DNA from: Roseovarius sp. SCSIO 43702
Lineage (GTDB): Bacteria > Pseudomonadota > Alphaproteobacteria > Rhodobacterales > Rhodobacteraceae
Direction: 5' to 3'
DNA: 64,000 nt
NCBI RefSeq assembly: GCF_019599045.1
Contig: NZ_CP080623.1
Location: forward strand, 2,688,501-2,752,500
The first letter of the stretch is position 1. Every line of letters starts with the position of its first letter. The notes under the pieces were generated by a model. That model was not told where the DNA came from. It ran no database searches and worked only from the letters and a program-made list of their open reading frames with translations. This document shows positions 8,379-17,593 of the stretch, one piece after another. A program made the translations under genes and the position numbers.

Positions 8379-8636
8379 TCAGGTCATCCCGAGCGCTTCC
8401 TTGTACATCTCCAGAACCGCCTCTTCCTCGGCGATATCATCCTTGTCGCGCTTGCGAAGCGAGATCACCTGCCGCATGACCTTGGTGTCATAACCCCGCG
8501 CCTTGGCCTCGGCCATGACCTCTTTCTGCTGATCCGCGATATCCCGTTTCTCGGCCTCAAGCCGTTCGAAACGCTCGATGAATTGACGAAGTTCATCCGC
8601 GGTCACGCGGTAATTGGCTTCCGTGGCGTCCTGCAT
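8379..8636 (-). CDS. GapR family DNA-binding protein (DUF2312)
   Basis: An 85-residue, almost wholly helical protein. The blocks ELRQFIERFERLEAEKRDIA and EVMAEAKARGYDTKVMRQ and the ending RKRDKDDIAEEEAVLEMYKEAL match the DUF2312 family. Its best-known member is Caulobacter GapR, a nucleoid-associated protein that encircles overtwisted DNA and assists topoisomerases. Here the role is inferred from that family. A purine-rich GGGAGAG lies upstream of the ATG. It converges on dadA, with the 12-bp repeat array just beyond its stop codon. Confidence 0.92.
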   Translation of the reverse strand: MQDATEANYRVTADELRQFIERFERLEAEKRDIADQQKEVMAEAKARGYDTKVMRQVISLRKRDKDDIAEEEAVLEMYKEALGMT

Positions 8637-8831
8637 CTGCTCGCTCTCCCTAGCTGCTGCCCAGCCCGAAACCGGGCCGGCCGTTGAGGGAAAACATCAC
8701 GACCGCCGCGTCCGGGCGTTCGACGGTTTAAGGCGATTTCACCATCCGCCGCAACCGGTCAAATGACCCCCGCCTTGCCCTGCCCCCCCGACTGCGATAG
8801 GCCACCCCAGCACAGCCACGGGACTTGCAAC

Positions 8832-9050
8832 ATGGACACTTTGATCTGGCTCGGCGCCGCGACCTCGCTCATCGGCCTTCTGGGCCTTGTCTGGTGCATC
8901 TGGCGTGTCTGGACCGTGCGCCGGTCGGGGCTGTCTGACGACGCGCTGAGGCGCGAGGTTCAGAAGGTCGTGCCGGTCAATACCGGCGCGCTGTTGCTGT
9001 CGATGGCGGGTCTCATGCTGGTGATCCTGGGCATTATTCTGACGTCCTGA
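8832..9050 (+). CDS. Small hypothetical membrane protein
   Basis: A 72-residue protein with two predicted membrane helices (about residues 4-24 and 52-70) separated by a charged segment VRRSGLSDDALRREVQKVVP. This hairpin layout is common among small inner-membrane proteins of alphaproteobacteria. No function can be assigned. The ATG at 8832 is favoured over the upstream open frame because the first helix begins directly after it. The last 17 bases overlap the 3' end of the convergent gene that follows. Confidence 0.7.
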   Translation: MDTLIWLGAATSLIGLLGLVWCIWRVWTVRRSGLSDDALRREVQKVVPVNTGALLLSMAGLMLVILGIILTS

Positions 9051-10923
9051 GAAACGCGTCGAAATCGAAGGGCCGCGCGAAGAAATCCCGTCCCTCCAGA
9101 ACCATCGCTTCCCAGGCCGGCACCGGTCTCAGCGTGCTTCCCTGCCCCGCGCCGAGTGCTTCCAAATTCCTCAAGAGGGACAGAAGGCCTTCTTCATCGG
9201 CCTGAAACAGCATCCCCCCGCGCGCGGCCTCGACGCGGGTCAGATGGACAAGTAGCATCTCCGCGTCGGCAGGTCGGAAAACCACGCGATGGCAAAGCGC
9301 GTGCAGCACGACGTTCACCATGGCACCAAGCAAACCGCGCTTTGGTGAGATGATTCCGGGCCCATCTCCCGAAGCCTGATCGTCCGGTGCGCGCCAACCA
9401 GCGCATTCCGCGAACCACGCCAGCTCCCCGGCGGCCCGATCGGTGCCCAGCCTCCGCATGATTTCAAACGGTCCTCGTTCAGCACCGAGGGTCTTGGCGG
9501 CCCCGTCGATTTCCGTCTCGGACCAGCCCATTGCGCGAAGGTCGAAGGCGGCGGCAAGATATCCGGCCCCGAGCCACCGGGTTGCACAGCCGGCGCCCCG
9601 TCCGCTCCGAATCACCACCGGACAAACAGACCGCGCGAACGCCGCCGCGCGGGCAAGATCACCCTCGCTCGAAACCGGACCCGACAGCTCCGCAACGGTG
9701 ACGTCATCGTGGGGCGTGCCCATCCAGAGCGCGGGGATCGTCGTGTCCATGGTCAGGCCAAGCCGAACCGTGCCTTCCGGAGCCGGCGTTCCGGCGTAAA
9801 GCGTGATTACGCCATCGTCGGCCGTCGCACCATTCAATGCCAGCCTGCCCAGGGCCGCGTCCCGCTCCTCGCCCGCGACCTTTCCGCGGGACACCGCCCG
9901 GTCCAGCGTCTCTTTGATCCGCCGCGCCAGTTCCTCGGATTTTTCCGATCGAAACTCCACCGTCCAACCCTTCACGAGCGCTCTCGACCCGAAGGCGACA
10001 ACCTCCCCATCTTCGCCTTCCAGGGACATTCGGCCAGGATGGGTGACTTGAGTCGAGAGATGCGCCGGAAGCCGGGCTTGCTGCGCCACGATGGCCATGT
10101 GGCGCGCGGCCCGCGCACGCGGCGCGTCGCGGCATTCCGCGCCGAGGCAGCTTTCGAGCGCGACGCCTTGCTCGAACGGCAGGAGAAGCGCGGCCTCGAC
10201 CGTGCGCAGGGCCGCGCCCTCGGGGCTCGACATGTCGGACATCCGGGATTGGATATCCCGCACGGACTGAAGATAGGTGCGCGGATCGTTGAGCCCCATC
10301 CTGCGATCCCTGGTCCGGCGCGGCGACGTCTTTTTCGCAAGAAACCGCACAGCCTCATCCACCGCGTCACTCTCGGCAAGATGATCGACCAAAGGCCGCG
10401 CGACCGGATCGGTGGCCCGGACGGCCTTGGCCGTGAGCATGAGACGTAGCGCGGTCTGCGCCCCGACGAGTCGCGGAAGACGCTGCGTGAGGCCACCGCA
10501 CGGGATCATGCCAAGCTGCAACTCGGTCACCGCAAGCCGGGCCCGTGGTGTCGCAACCCGGAAGTGGGCCGCCAAGGCGAGCGAGAGAGCGGCGCCACTG
10601 ACCAGTCCGTCGAGCAGGATCGCGACGGGGACCCGCGCGGCTTCGATCCGGTCGCAGAGAGCGACCATATCGCCGATGGTCTCCGCGTCGCCATAGGCCG
10701 CGATATCGAGACCGGCCGACAAGCGTCCGTTTGCGCCCGCTATGAGGATGCCGGTAGTCGAGGTTTCCGCGAAGGCCGCGTCGAGGGCGCGCGAGAGATC
10801 GTCGCGCATGGATGCGCTGAGTCCGTTCACCGGCGGGCACGAAAGCACGAGTGTGACGATGCCATCGCGCTGAGATGTCTCGACCCTCACGGATTCGATG
10901 TCATGGCGATCCCCATGTGGCAC
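9034..10923 (-). CDS. Degenerate FadB/FadJ-like enoyl-CoA hydratase/isomerase family protein
   Basis: A 629-residue protein laid out like a FadB/FadJ alpha subunit. Residues 15-195 form a crotonase domain, 200-290 a FadB-type linker, about 300-360 occupies the NAD-binding position, and 440-520 resembles the C-terminal dehydrogenase domain (GPFEIMRRLGTD). Key features are missing. The first catalytic Glu of the hydratase (GGGLE in the family) is Ser114 in SGAALSLALA, although Glu134 remains in VTELQLGMIP. The Rossmann GxGxxG and the HFxSP motif are absent. It may keep an isomerase-type activity or be a pseudoenzyme. The start is a GTG without a strong ribosome binding site; a second GTG at codon 12 is possible. 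Confidence 0.8.
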   Translation of the reverse strand: MPHGDRHDIESVRVETSQRDGIVTLVLSCPPVNGLSASMRDDLSRALDAAFAETSTTGILIAGANGRLSAGLDIAAYGDAETIGDMVALCDRIEAARVPVAILLDGLVSGAALSLALAAHFRVATPRARLAVTELQLGMIPCGGLTQRLPRLVGAQTALRLMLTAKAVRATDPVARPLVDHLAESDAVDEAVRFLAKKTSPRRTRDRRMGLNDPRTYLQSVRDIQSRMSDMSSPEGAALRTVEAALLLPFEQGVALESCLGAECRDAPRARAARHMAIVAQQARLPAHLSTQVTHPGRMSLEGEDGEVVAFGSRALVKGWTVEFRSEKSEELARRIKETLDRAVSRGKVAGEERDAALGRLALNGATADDGVITLYAGTPAPEGTVRLGLTMDTTIPALWMGTPHDDVTVAELSGPVSSEGDLARAAAFARSVCPVVIRSGRGAGCATRWLGAGYLAAAFDLRAMGWSETEIDGAAKTLGAERGPFEIMRRLGTDRAAGELAWFAECAGWRAPDDQASGDGPGIISPKRGLLGAMVNVVLHALCHRVVFRPADAEMLLVHLTRVEAARGGMLFQADEEGLLSLLRNLEALGAGQGSTLRPVPAWEAMVLEGRDFFARPFDFDAFLRTSE

Positions 10924-11129
10924 CAGTTCGATTGCGCCGGGGCCGAACGGTCAGCGAGAGGTTCGGCACCTCGATCCGGTCCCATTTGACGCGAAACCCG
11001 CTCACCTTGGCAAGGTTGAGTTGAGGGCGGCGTGATCGCCGGGTCACCTGTCACAGCTCAACGGTCCCCACGGAACGACGCATGGGATCGCTCCGCCCAC
11101 GCGGGCTTTCGACGCTGGTCCCTAGGATT

Positions 11130-11342
11130 TCATACCGGCATGTTGTCGAAGATCGCCTCGACGGCCTCTTCCTCGAGCGAGCGCAACATCTGGCGCGCGC
11201 CACGTGGTGGCATGTCACCCGAGGCTTCGCGCATGGCGATCATGTAACGCAATTTCGGAATCTTCGAGAAGCGTTCTTCGGGCGAGTACGCCTCGAGCGT
11301 CCGGATGAGGCCTGAAATGCTTTCCTGTGACATGGTGTTCAT
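11130..11342 (-). CDS. Small hypothetical protein
   Basis: A 70-residue, mostly helical protein with alternating acidic and basic residues (LRYMIAMREASGDMPPRG, RQMLRSLEEEAVEAIFDNMP). I do not recognise a family. The ATG at 11342 has AAAGGGGGG a few bases upstream, one of the clearest ribosome binding sites in this region, which supports it as a real gene. The next gene on the same strand upstream is the FliM-like protein, 230 bases away. Confidence 0.65.
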   Translation of the reverse strand: MNTMSQESISGLIRTLEAYSPEERFSKIPKLRYMIAMREASGDMPPRGARQMLRSLEEEAVEAIFDNMPV

Positions 11343-11574
11343 GATTCCCCCCTTTCAGCAGCATCAGCATCGCATGTCGGTTCGCGCATCTTCTCGACCG
11401 TGCGAGACAGGTCGCCGAGCCGGGCAGCATTCGGGGCCTGTCGAAACAACCATACCATGTTTCGGGCGCACCCAACTTGCGCTTTGTCAAAGAAGGACGT
11501 TCTTTTGCGAATTTCCGCCCGTGGCTCACACCGTTGTCATCGTGTTTCCGCCGATAGGGCGTTGAACCCGGTTT

Positions 11575-12654
11575 TCAGGCATCGAGAGGATAGGTTTCCT
11601 GCGGATCAGCCGCCTCGGGGCGCGGAGTGTCCTCCTCATGGTCCGCCAAAGCGGACGTGCCGGCCGGATCTGTCTCATTCGGTTTCGACGCTGTCACCGC
11701 GCCTTCCGTGGCTGCGCGGTCGCTCGTTTGGGAGACAGGCGGTGGCATCGGCCCGGCACCATCCGTTCGTCCACTCGATCGACGCGGTGTTTCCGACGAA
11801 ACGAGTCGCACCGCGCGAGCGCCGTTCATCTGGCCAAGCCGCGCGCCGGAAACGAGGTGACGCCCCACGCCTTCGACACGCAGCAGGAGATCCGGTCCGA
11901 TGTCGAGCGGAACTCGATTGCCGACCGCGAGCTTCATCACCTCGTCGATAGGCATGGACACGCGGTCGAGGACTGCATCGAATGTGACCGTAGCCTCCAC
12001 CACGACGGATGCGAGCGCTCGCCCCCGTTCGGGCGCCGCCCCCTCGCCGTCGCGCTCTTCGGGCGGCAGGTCGACAACCGGCAGCGCGATTTCGATGAGG
12101 CCCAGGCGCATCCCGTCGGCGAGCGAGGTGGAGACGCGGAACAGGTGGAACTCCTCGGACTCGAGCGACAGGTCGAGATCATGCGCGTTTTCCAGCATGG
12201 CACCGTATTCATAACCGCGCCATGTTTCCGCCCCCTCTTGATCGGAGAGGAATCCGGCCAGGCGCGACAGGGTGTCGTCCAGAAAGGACGCCACCAGTGC
12301 GGCATCCGTGCGTGTCACCGGCCGTTCGCCAATGGCGCGGTCGGTCACGCGCCCGATGGTCTGCTGCTCGATGATGGAGGCCAGCGCGCCACTATCGAGC
12401 CGCGCCGCCCCGCGCCGCGCGCCCTCGATCAGGATCAGCAGCCCCGGGGCCGCGAATGTCTTTATCAATTCGCCGCGCGACACCTGCGATTGCTCGAGCG
12501 TTGTGACAGCGAGCGCGAGGTCCATGGTGGCGTCCGCGGCCTTGGCGAGCGCCAGGCGAAGCGCCTTGGCGGGTGACATGGCGCGCGCTTCGAACCCTTC
12601 CCGCGCGGTGCGGGCCTTCCTCGAGATCACCCTGTCGGAGGCGTCGGCTTCCAT
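11575..12654 (-). CDS. FliM/FliN family flagellar motor switch protein
   Basis: A 359-residue protein with a FliM-like middle region (about residues 30-205, including GLLILIEGARRGAARLD and EQQTIGRVTDRAIGERPVTR) and a SpoA/FliN C-terminal domain at about 225-275 (MPIDEVMKLAVGNRVPLDIG, GARLGQMNGARAVRLV). The last 80 residues are a Pro/Glu/Thr-rich disordered tail. FliM proteins form the rotor C-ring and bind phosphorylated CheY. No other flagellar gene is visible here. It follows the transporter-kinase gene by 77 bases on the same strand, so a signalling link is possible but unproven. A shorter start at 12579 is conceivable. Confidence 0.85.
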   Translation of the reverse strand: MEADASDRVISRKARTAREGFEARAMSPAKALRLALAKAADATMDLALAVTTLEQSQVSRGELIKTFAAPGLLILIEGARRGAARLDSGALASIIEQQTIGRVTDRAIGERPVTRTDAALVASFLDDTLSRLAGFLSDQEGAETWRGYEYGAMLENAHDLDLSLESEEFHLFRVSTSLADGMRLGLIEIALPVVDLPPEERDGEGAAPERGRALASVVVEATVTFDAVLDRVSMPIDEVMKLAVGNRVPLDIGPDLLLRVEGVGRHLVSGARLGQMNGARAVRLVSSETPRRSSGRTDGAGPMPPPVSQTSDRAATEGAVTASKPNETDPAGTSALADHEEDTPRPEAADPQETYPLDA

Positions 12655-12731
12655 TCTTGATAAACCCGTAGCGATCTGCGTTGCCGGGCCACTCTACCGC
12701 GCGTTTGGTTACCAATCCCCTTACAGCAACC

Positions 12732-15422
12732 TCACGCCGCCCGGGGTCTCGCCAGCATCTCATTGGAAAGCTCAACCCGGAACGCCGGTCGTTCGGCATC
12801 GGCAAGATAGCGGATCTGCCCCCCGAGCCGCGCCATGATCTCGCGGCAGATGGCGAGGCCGAGCCCAGCTCCACCGGCCCGCGTCTCGCCCACGCGGGAA
12901 AATTTCTCGAAGATCAGTTGCTGGTGATCCGGCGGCACACCCGAGCCGTTGTCGATGAAATCGAGTGCGACGCCGCCGGGGATCTCGTGCAACTCGAGCC
13001 AGAGCTGCGGGTCGGGCGCATCGCAGTATTTCTGGGCATTCGACACGAGGTTGATGAAAACCTGTGCCAAGCGGTCGAGATCGGTGTCCAGCACCACGTC
13101 TTCCGCTCCTTCGGCCGGATGTACGACAAGCGCGCTGCTTTCTCCGCCCGTTGCGGCAATGGCGCGGTCCAGCAGATCCGATAGACGGCCCTCACGCCTG
13201 TTCAGGACGATCTCGCCGCTCTCGAGAACGCTCAGGTCGAGGAGGTCGTCGAGAAGCCGCGTGAGCCGCTTCGCCTCGTCGTGGATGATGCCGGCATAGC
13301 GGGCCTGGTCTTCCTTGCCGAGGCCGTCGGCATCACGGAGAATTTCCGAGAAGGCGCGGATCGAAGTCATGGGGGTCCGGAGCTCGTGACTGATCTGCGA
13401 CAGAAACCCGTCCTTCTGGATCGAGATCTGCGTTAGCTTCGCGTTCACTTCCTGCAATTGGCGGGCCGTATCGGCAAGCTCGGCGGATTTCGCCTCGAGC
13501 CGCGAGGAATACTGCATGATCTGCGCGGTCTCGTCCGCCACCGCAAGAAGGTCGTCGACCGAGACATGCGCGCCGCCGATGATCTGGGATATCATCGCAT
13601 GCGCAGTGGCCGATCCGACGGAACCCGCCAACTCGCGCTCGAGCAACTCGATGAAATCGGTCGTGGGTTCCGGCAGGAAGCCGGAAAGCCCCTGGATCGC
13701 CGCCGCTCGGCCAAAGAGCTTCCGCGCCTCCTCGGGGCCCATGATGCGCTGCGCCATGATGAGAAGGTCTTCGCTCTGGGCCATGCCGGCATGCCACCCG
13801 CCCGAGATACGCGAATGCTCGAAGACGTTGACGAACTGCGCGCCCTGGAGCCGTTCCTGCGGGGAGGGGAACCCCAGGATCGACACGGTGACGAAGGTCA
13901 ACAGGTTGAGAGATAGGCTCCAGAGCATCGCGTGGAGCACCGGATCAAGCCCGCGCGCGCCGAACATGGCGTACGGCCTGAGCCAGCCTTGGCCAAAAAG
14001 ACCGTTGTCCATCACGTCCTGCGGGATGACTGCGCCCGCGCCGAGGCCGGGCAGGAACAGGCAGTAGAGCCAGACGGCGAAACCGATGGTCAGCCCTGCC
14101 AATGCGCCGCTCCTCGTGGCGCCACGCCAGAGAAGCCCGCCGACGAGCGCGGGAAGAAACTGCGACACGCCGACGAAGGCGATGAGCCCGATGGCTGCAA
14201 GCGCGGTCCCCCCGCCCGATACACGGAAATAGAGATATCCCAGCGAGACCACCGCCGCGATGGAAAGCCGCCGTGCAATGAGCGCGACGCTGCGGACATC
14301 CCCCGACATTACCGCCGTTCCCCCGGTCATCTTCAGCCAGATCGGCATCACGATATGGTTTGACACCATCGTCGAAAGCGCGATTGAGGCCACGATCACC
14401 ATGGAGGTCGCCGAGGAAAAGCCGCCGATGAAGCTGAAGACGGCAAGCCCATCCTGGCCGGCCAGCAGAGGAAGGGTCAGGACGAAGAGATCCGGGTTGG
14501 ACCCTGCCGGCAGAAGCTCGAGCCCCATGACGGCGATGGGCACCACGAAAAGACTCATCAACAGGAGATAGGTCGGAAAGGCCCAGGCCGCGGTGCGCAG
14601 GTGACGCTCGTCCTGGTTTTCGACCACCATGACCTGGAACATGCGAGGCAAACACAGGAAGGCGGCGGCCGACAGCATGGTAAGACCCACCCAACGCCCG
14701 CTCGAGACCTCCCATGTGGCGATCTCCGACGCGTCGATCCGCGACAGGAGGTCCACAGGCCCCTGCCCCAGCCCCCAGACCACGAAGATGCCGACGGCAA
14801 GAAGCGCGCAGAGCTTCACGACCGCCTCGAGCGCGATCGCCATCACCACCCCGTGATGGCGTTCGTTCACATCGAGGTTTCGCGTTCCGAAAAGGACCGT
14901 GAACAACGCAAGCCCTGCCGCGATCCACAAGGTCGAAAAGCCGGAGGTCGCTGCGGGATCCGAGGCCGGATCGGTCTGGGCAAAGGCATTGATCGAAAGC
15001 GTGACGGACTGCAACTGCAGCGCGATGTAGGGCGTGGTGCCGATGACGGCGATCAAAGTCACGAAAACGGCAAGCAGGTTCGACTTGCCATAGCGCGACG
15101 ACATCATGTCGGCGATCGACGTGATGCGCTGCGCGCGTCCTATCCGCACCATCCGGCGCAGTATGGTCCACCACCCGATCATGACGAGCGTGGGGCCGAG
15201 ATAGATCGTGACGAATTCCAGCCCCGAGCGCGCCGCGAAGCCGACCGCGCCGTAGAAGGTCCAGGCCGTGCAATAGATCGACAGAGAAAGCGTGTAGATC
15301 ACGGGCGAGCGCAGCCATGCTCCCCGGCCGCGCCGGGCCGCGCGATCCGCGGCGAATGCGACGCCGAAGAGCAACACCACGTAACCCAGCGACACCGTCA
15401 GAAGCAGGTTGAGAACGCTCAT
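12732..15422 (-). CDS. SSF transporter-like sensor histidine kinase (CbrA-type)
   Basis: An 896-residue hybrid. Residues 1 to about 510 form a sodium:solute symporter (SSF) domain with roughly 13 membrane helices, beginning with the family-typical YVVLLFGVAFAADR. A CbrA-like linker follows (ERELAGSVGSATAHAMISQI), then a short coiled coil and a kinase core: H-box FLSQISHELRTPMTSIR with phospho-acceptor His679, N-box FINLVSNAQKYCD, G1 DNGSGVP and G2 GGAGLGLAIC. Such proteins couple binding or transport of a small solute to phosphorelay; CbrA of Pseudomonas governs carbon and nitrogen use. It overlaps the small upstream membrane gene by 4 bases. Confidence 0.93.
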   Translation of the reverse strand: MSVLNLLLTVSLGYVVLLFGVAFAADRAARRGRGAWLRSPVIYTLSLSIYCTAWTFYGAVGFAARSGLEFVTIYLGPTLVMIGWWTILRRMVRIGRAQRITSIADMMSSRYGKSNLLAVFVTLIAVIGTTPYIALQLQSVTLSINAFAQTDPASDPAATSGFSTLWIAAGLALFTVLFGTRNLDVNERHHGVVMAIALEAVVKLCALLAVGIFVVWGLGQGPVDLLSRIDASEIATWEVSSGRWVGLTMLSAAAFLCLPRMFQVMVVENQDERHLRTAAWAFPTYLLLMSLFVVPIAVMGLELLPAGSNPDLFVLTLPLLAGQDGLAVFSFIGGFSSATSMVIVASIALSTMVSNHIVMPIWLKMTGGTAVMSGDVRSVALIARRLSIAAVVSLGYLYFRVSGGGTALAAIGLIAFVGVSQFLPALVGGLLWRGATRSGALAGLTIGFAVWLYCLFLPGLGAGAVIPQDVMDNGLFGQGWLRPYAMFGARGLDPVLHAMLWSLSLNLLTFVTVSILGFPSPQERLQGAQFVNVFEHSRISGGWHAGMAQSEDLLIMAQRIMGPEEARKLFGRAAAIQGLSGFLPEPTTDFIELLERELAGSVGSATAHAMISQIIGGAHVSVDDLLAVADETAQIMQYSSRLEAKSAELADTARQLQEVNAKLTQISIQKDGFLSQISHELRTPMTSIRAFSEILRDADGLGKEDQARYAGIIHDEAKRLTRLLDDLLDLSVLESGEIVLNRREGRLSDLLDRAIAATGGESSALVVHPAEGAEDVVLDTDLDRLAQVFINLVSNAQKYCDAPDPQLWLELHEIPGGVALDFIDNGSGVPPDHQQLIFEKFSRVGETRAGGAGLGLAICREIMARLGGQIRYLADAERPAFRVELSNEMLARPRAA

Positions 15423-15709
15423 CTCTCGTCGGCTTCCTCGTCCGGTGGGCGCTCCGCCATCTCCTGCGTTCCGTCCTCTTCTCCCGACTCAAGGTCACGC
15501 GAAACGATGACGGACAGGACGCACAATCCGGCCCAGACCGGAAAGAGAAAAAGGATCACCGTGCTTGTCCGCAGATCCGGCCCGCCCCAGACCATCGGCA
15601 ACAGAAAGAGGCCCGCACCGAAGAATGGCAGGAGCGTCGCCGCGTCGGTCATCCTGCGCCTGCGATAGGTGCGCCGTTCGGTGAAAACGGGATCGCGCCA
15701 GCGTTTCAT
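15419..15709 (-). CDS. Small membrane protein in the SSF-kinase operon
   Basis: A 96-residue protein with a basic N-terminus (MKRWRDPVFTERRTYRRRRM), two hydrophobic helices (about residues 23-41 and 48-68) and an acidic tail. It overlaps the response regulator upstream and the SSF-kinase downstream by 4 bases each, so translation is coupled. Small two-helix proteins often precede SSF transporters (for example the DUF485/DUF4212 types beside ActP-like symporters). It could be the partner of the SSF domain, but I cannot assign a named family. Confidence 0.8.
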   Translation of the reverse strand: MKRWRDPVFTERRTYRRRRMTDAATLLPFFGAGLFLLPMVWGGPDLRTSTVILFLFPVWAGLCVLSVIVSRDLESGEEDGTQEMAERPPDEEADER

Positions 15710-16074
15710 CCGTTCATCAGATCCTGCACGGCCTCGAGCACGGCGGCATTTGCGAAGGGTTTGGTCATGTAGCGACTGGCACCCGCGCGTTCGGCCATAT
15801 CGCGGTCCCGTTTCTGCCCGCGCGCGGTAAGCATCAGGACCGGGATGTTCCCCAACTCGTCATCCTGCCTGAGTTCCTGGAGAATATCGAAGCCGCTCTT
15901 GCCCGGCAGCATGACGTCCAGAATGACCACGTCCGGCCTTTCGCGCCGCACCGCCTCGACCGCATCGACGCCGTTCGAATGGGTTCGGACGGTAAGGCCG
16001 TTGCGCTTCAGAACGAAACCGATGGCTTCGATTATGTTGGGCTCATCCTCGATCAGAAGCACGTTTGGTGCCAT
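15706..16074 (-). CDS. Single-domain response regulator
   Basis: A 122-residue CheY-like receiver domain with no output domain. Acidic pocket residues are in LLIEDEP (Glu9, Asp10, Glu11), the phospho-acceptor is Asp53 in VVILDVMLPG, and the switch residues are Thr83 in LMLTARG and Lys105 in YMTKPF. It lies directly upstream of the small membrane gene and the SSF-kinase, overlapping by 4 bases, so the kinase is its obvious partner. With no DNA-binding domain it must act through protein contacts or as a phosphorelay step; the downstream FliM-like protein is one possible target (inference). Confidence 0.93.
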   Translation of the reverse strand: MAPNVLLIEDEPNIIEAIGFVLKRNGLTVRTHSNGVDAVEAVRRERPDVVILDVMLPGKSGFDILQELRQDDELGNIPVLMLTARGQKRDRDMAERAGASRYMTKPFANAAVLEAVQDLMNG

Positions 16075-16136
16075 TCAATCGGCCTCCCCTCCGATCAAAT
16101 TCTCCGGGCCCACTATCACGAATGGTTTTCGCCCTG

Positions 16137-17456
16137 TCAAAAGGCGTCTCGAAGGATCGACGGCTCTCGCCGCGCGGTGCAGTCAGGACGTGGACAGATC
16201 CGGCAGGTGATGCCGGTATCCAGCGTCGGCTCGTGATCGTCGGGAGGGCGAGATGCCGGCACCAGAAGCATCTGCGCGCGCCTCAGCGGTGGCATCTGGT
16301 AGCCCGAAGGGGGTTCGACCTCGGAAACCGCGAAAGCCGTCATCCAGCGTGGATCGCGACCGGTCTGCCGCACGGCCAGTCTCAATGGCTGGCCCGGTTG
16401 CCCCAGCGCCAGGTAAAGCGGCCAGAGCGGACAGGCCCCCACCCCGCGCGGCACCGCGAACCCCGCCACCGGGCGGCGTTGCGTGACCGCCCCCGCGCCG
16501 TCGCATGCCACGTGCCCAAGCTCTCCGACGAGCGCCTCGGGCAAATGCGCGAGCCTGCGCATGACATCCGGCAGACCCACGCCCAAGTCGCCGGCAAGCG
16601 CCACCGGATCGACGCCCACGCGCCCGATCATATCGGTCATCTGCCGAAGTGGCAGTTCGGAGGCCAATTCGTCGTAGGCCTTCAGCCATTCGAGGGCGAG
16701 AGTGCGCCCACCGTCCGAGCGCAGTTCCTCCGCACCCTCGACGATCTCGGCGGGGGCCGCCCCCGGCTGCTCGAGCGCGGGAAAATGATGGCCGCGTGCG
16801 TCGAGAAATGCGTCGAACTCCTCTTGCGGGGTCAGCGTGCCGGTGTGTTCGCCCGGAGGCGTCTCGAGATACGAGACGAGCGCGGCCGCCCCTTCGGCAA
16901 GTCTGCGGCTATCCTGATGGATGTTGCGATGGAACCTGTCGAGCCACCCGGTCTCGAGATCGGGCGTCTCGACCAGGATCGACGCGGTGGATCGGATCGC
17001 GGTGACAACGCTCAGCACCTCGTGCAGTTTCCCGGCCAGATCTGGGTCATGGCTCAGACGATCGGTCAGGGCCTCGACTGCCTGTTCGAGCCGACCGATC
17101 TCGCGTCGCCCCCGGATGAGAAGCTCGGCCCAACCGGGAAATCGTTCCGCGAATTCCTCGGCGGCGGCGAGGTCGAGGCCCTCGTCCGCCACCGCCTTGG
17201 CAGCCTCCCGCAACCCGCCCACAAGCGCGGCCGCCGGTCCGCGGGTCAGCAGGGCGGGTTCGACTTTCAGGGCATCCGCGATGTGAAGAACGAGACCGCC
17301 CGCGATTCTGCGCCGGTTGTGCTCGATGAGATTGAGATAGGAGGGCGAGATACCGACCTCTTCGGCAAGATGCGCCTGCCTGATGCCCAGCGCGAGACGA
17401 CGCTCGCGGATCCGGCTTCCGACGAGGCCGATTTCCCTCGCGTCATTTTCCCCCAT
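16137..17456 (-). CDS. ScfR/RamB-type short-chain acyl-responsive transcriptional regulator
   Basis: A 439-residue regulator. An N-terminal XRE helix-turn-helix (about residues 10-70, IRERRLALGIRQAHLAEEVG, ISPSYLNLIEHNRR) is followed by a long regulatory region of the IrrE-related/DUF2083 type. It ends with a cysteine cluster CRICPRPDC near the C-terminus. This is the layout of the short-chain fatty acyl regulator family (RamB, PrpC-regulating MccR and relatives), which sense acyl-CoAs and control acetate or propionate use. It is divergent from an ABC importer plus acetyl-CoA synthetase, matching that role, and lies 63 bases upstream of the response-regulator operon on its own strand. Confidence 0.88.
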   Translation of the reverse strand: MGENDAREIGLVGSRIRERRLALGIRQAHLAEEVGISPSYLNLIEHNRRRIAGGLVLHIADALKVEPALLTRGPAAALVGGLREAAKAVADEGLDLAAAEEFAERFPGWAELLIRGRREIGRLEQAVEALTDRLSHDPDLAGKLHEVLSVVTAIRSTASILVETPDLETGWLDRFHRNIHQDSRRLAEGAAALVSYLETPPGEHTGTLTPQEEFDAFLDARGHHFPALEQPGAAPAEIVEGAEELRSDGGRTLALEWLKAYDELASELPLRQMTDMIGRVGVDPVALAGDLGVGLPDVMRRLAHLPEALVGELGHVACDGAGAVTQRRPVAGFAVPRGVGACPLWPLYLALGQPGQPLRLAVRQTGRDPRWMTAFAVSEVEPPSGYQMPPLRRAQMLLVPASRPPDDHEPTLDTGITCRICPRPDCTARREPSILRDAF

Positions 17457-17570
17457 GAATCAAGGTCCTAGCCGCTCTCTGACAAGTTTTTTACAGATTA
17501 CCTGATTTTTGTTTTCATTTCTTTACAAAATTATCATGACTTCAGAATGACTTGTTGAGTAATTTTCGGA

Positions 17571-17593
17571 ATGCGCAAATCATGCATTTGCAT
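17571..17593. promoter_or_regulatory. Inverted repeat, candidate ScfR-family operator
   Basis: ATGCGCAAAT (17571-17580) and ATTTGCAT (17586-17593) form an imperfect inverted repeat around CATGC. It lies in the AT-rich gap between the ScfR-type regulator and the ABC importer. RamB-type regulators bind TTTGCAAA-like sites, so this is a plausible operator; the assignment is inference. Confidence 0.45.
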
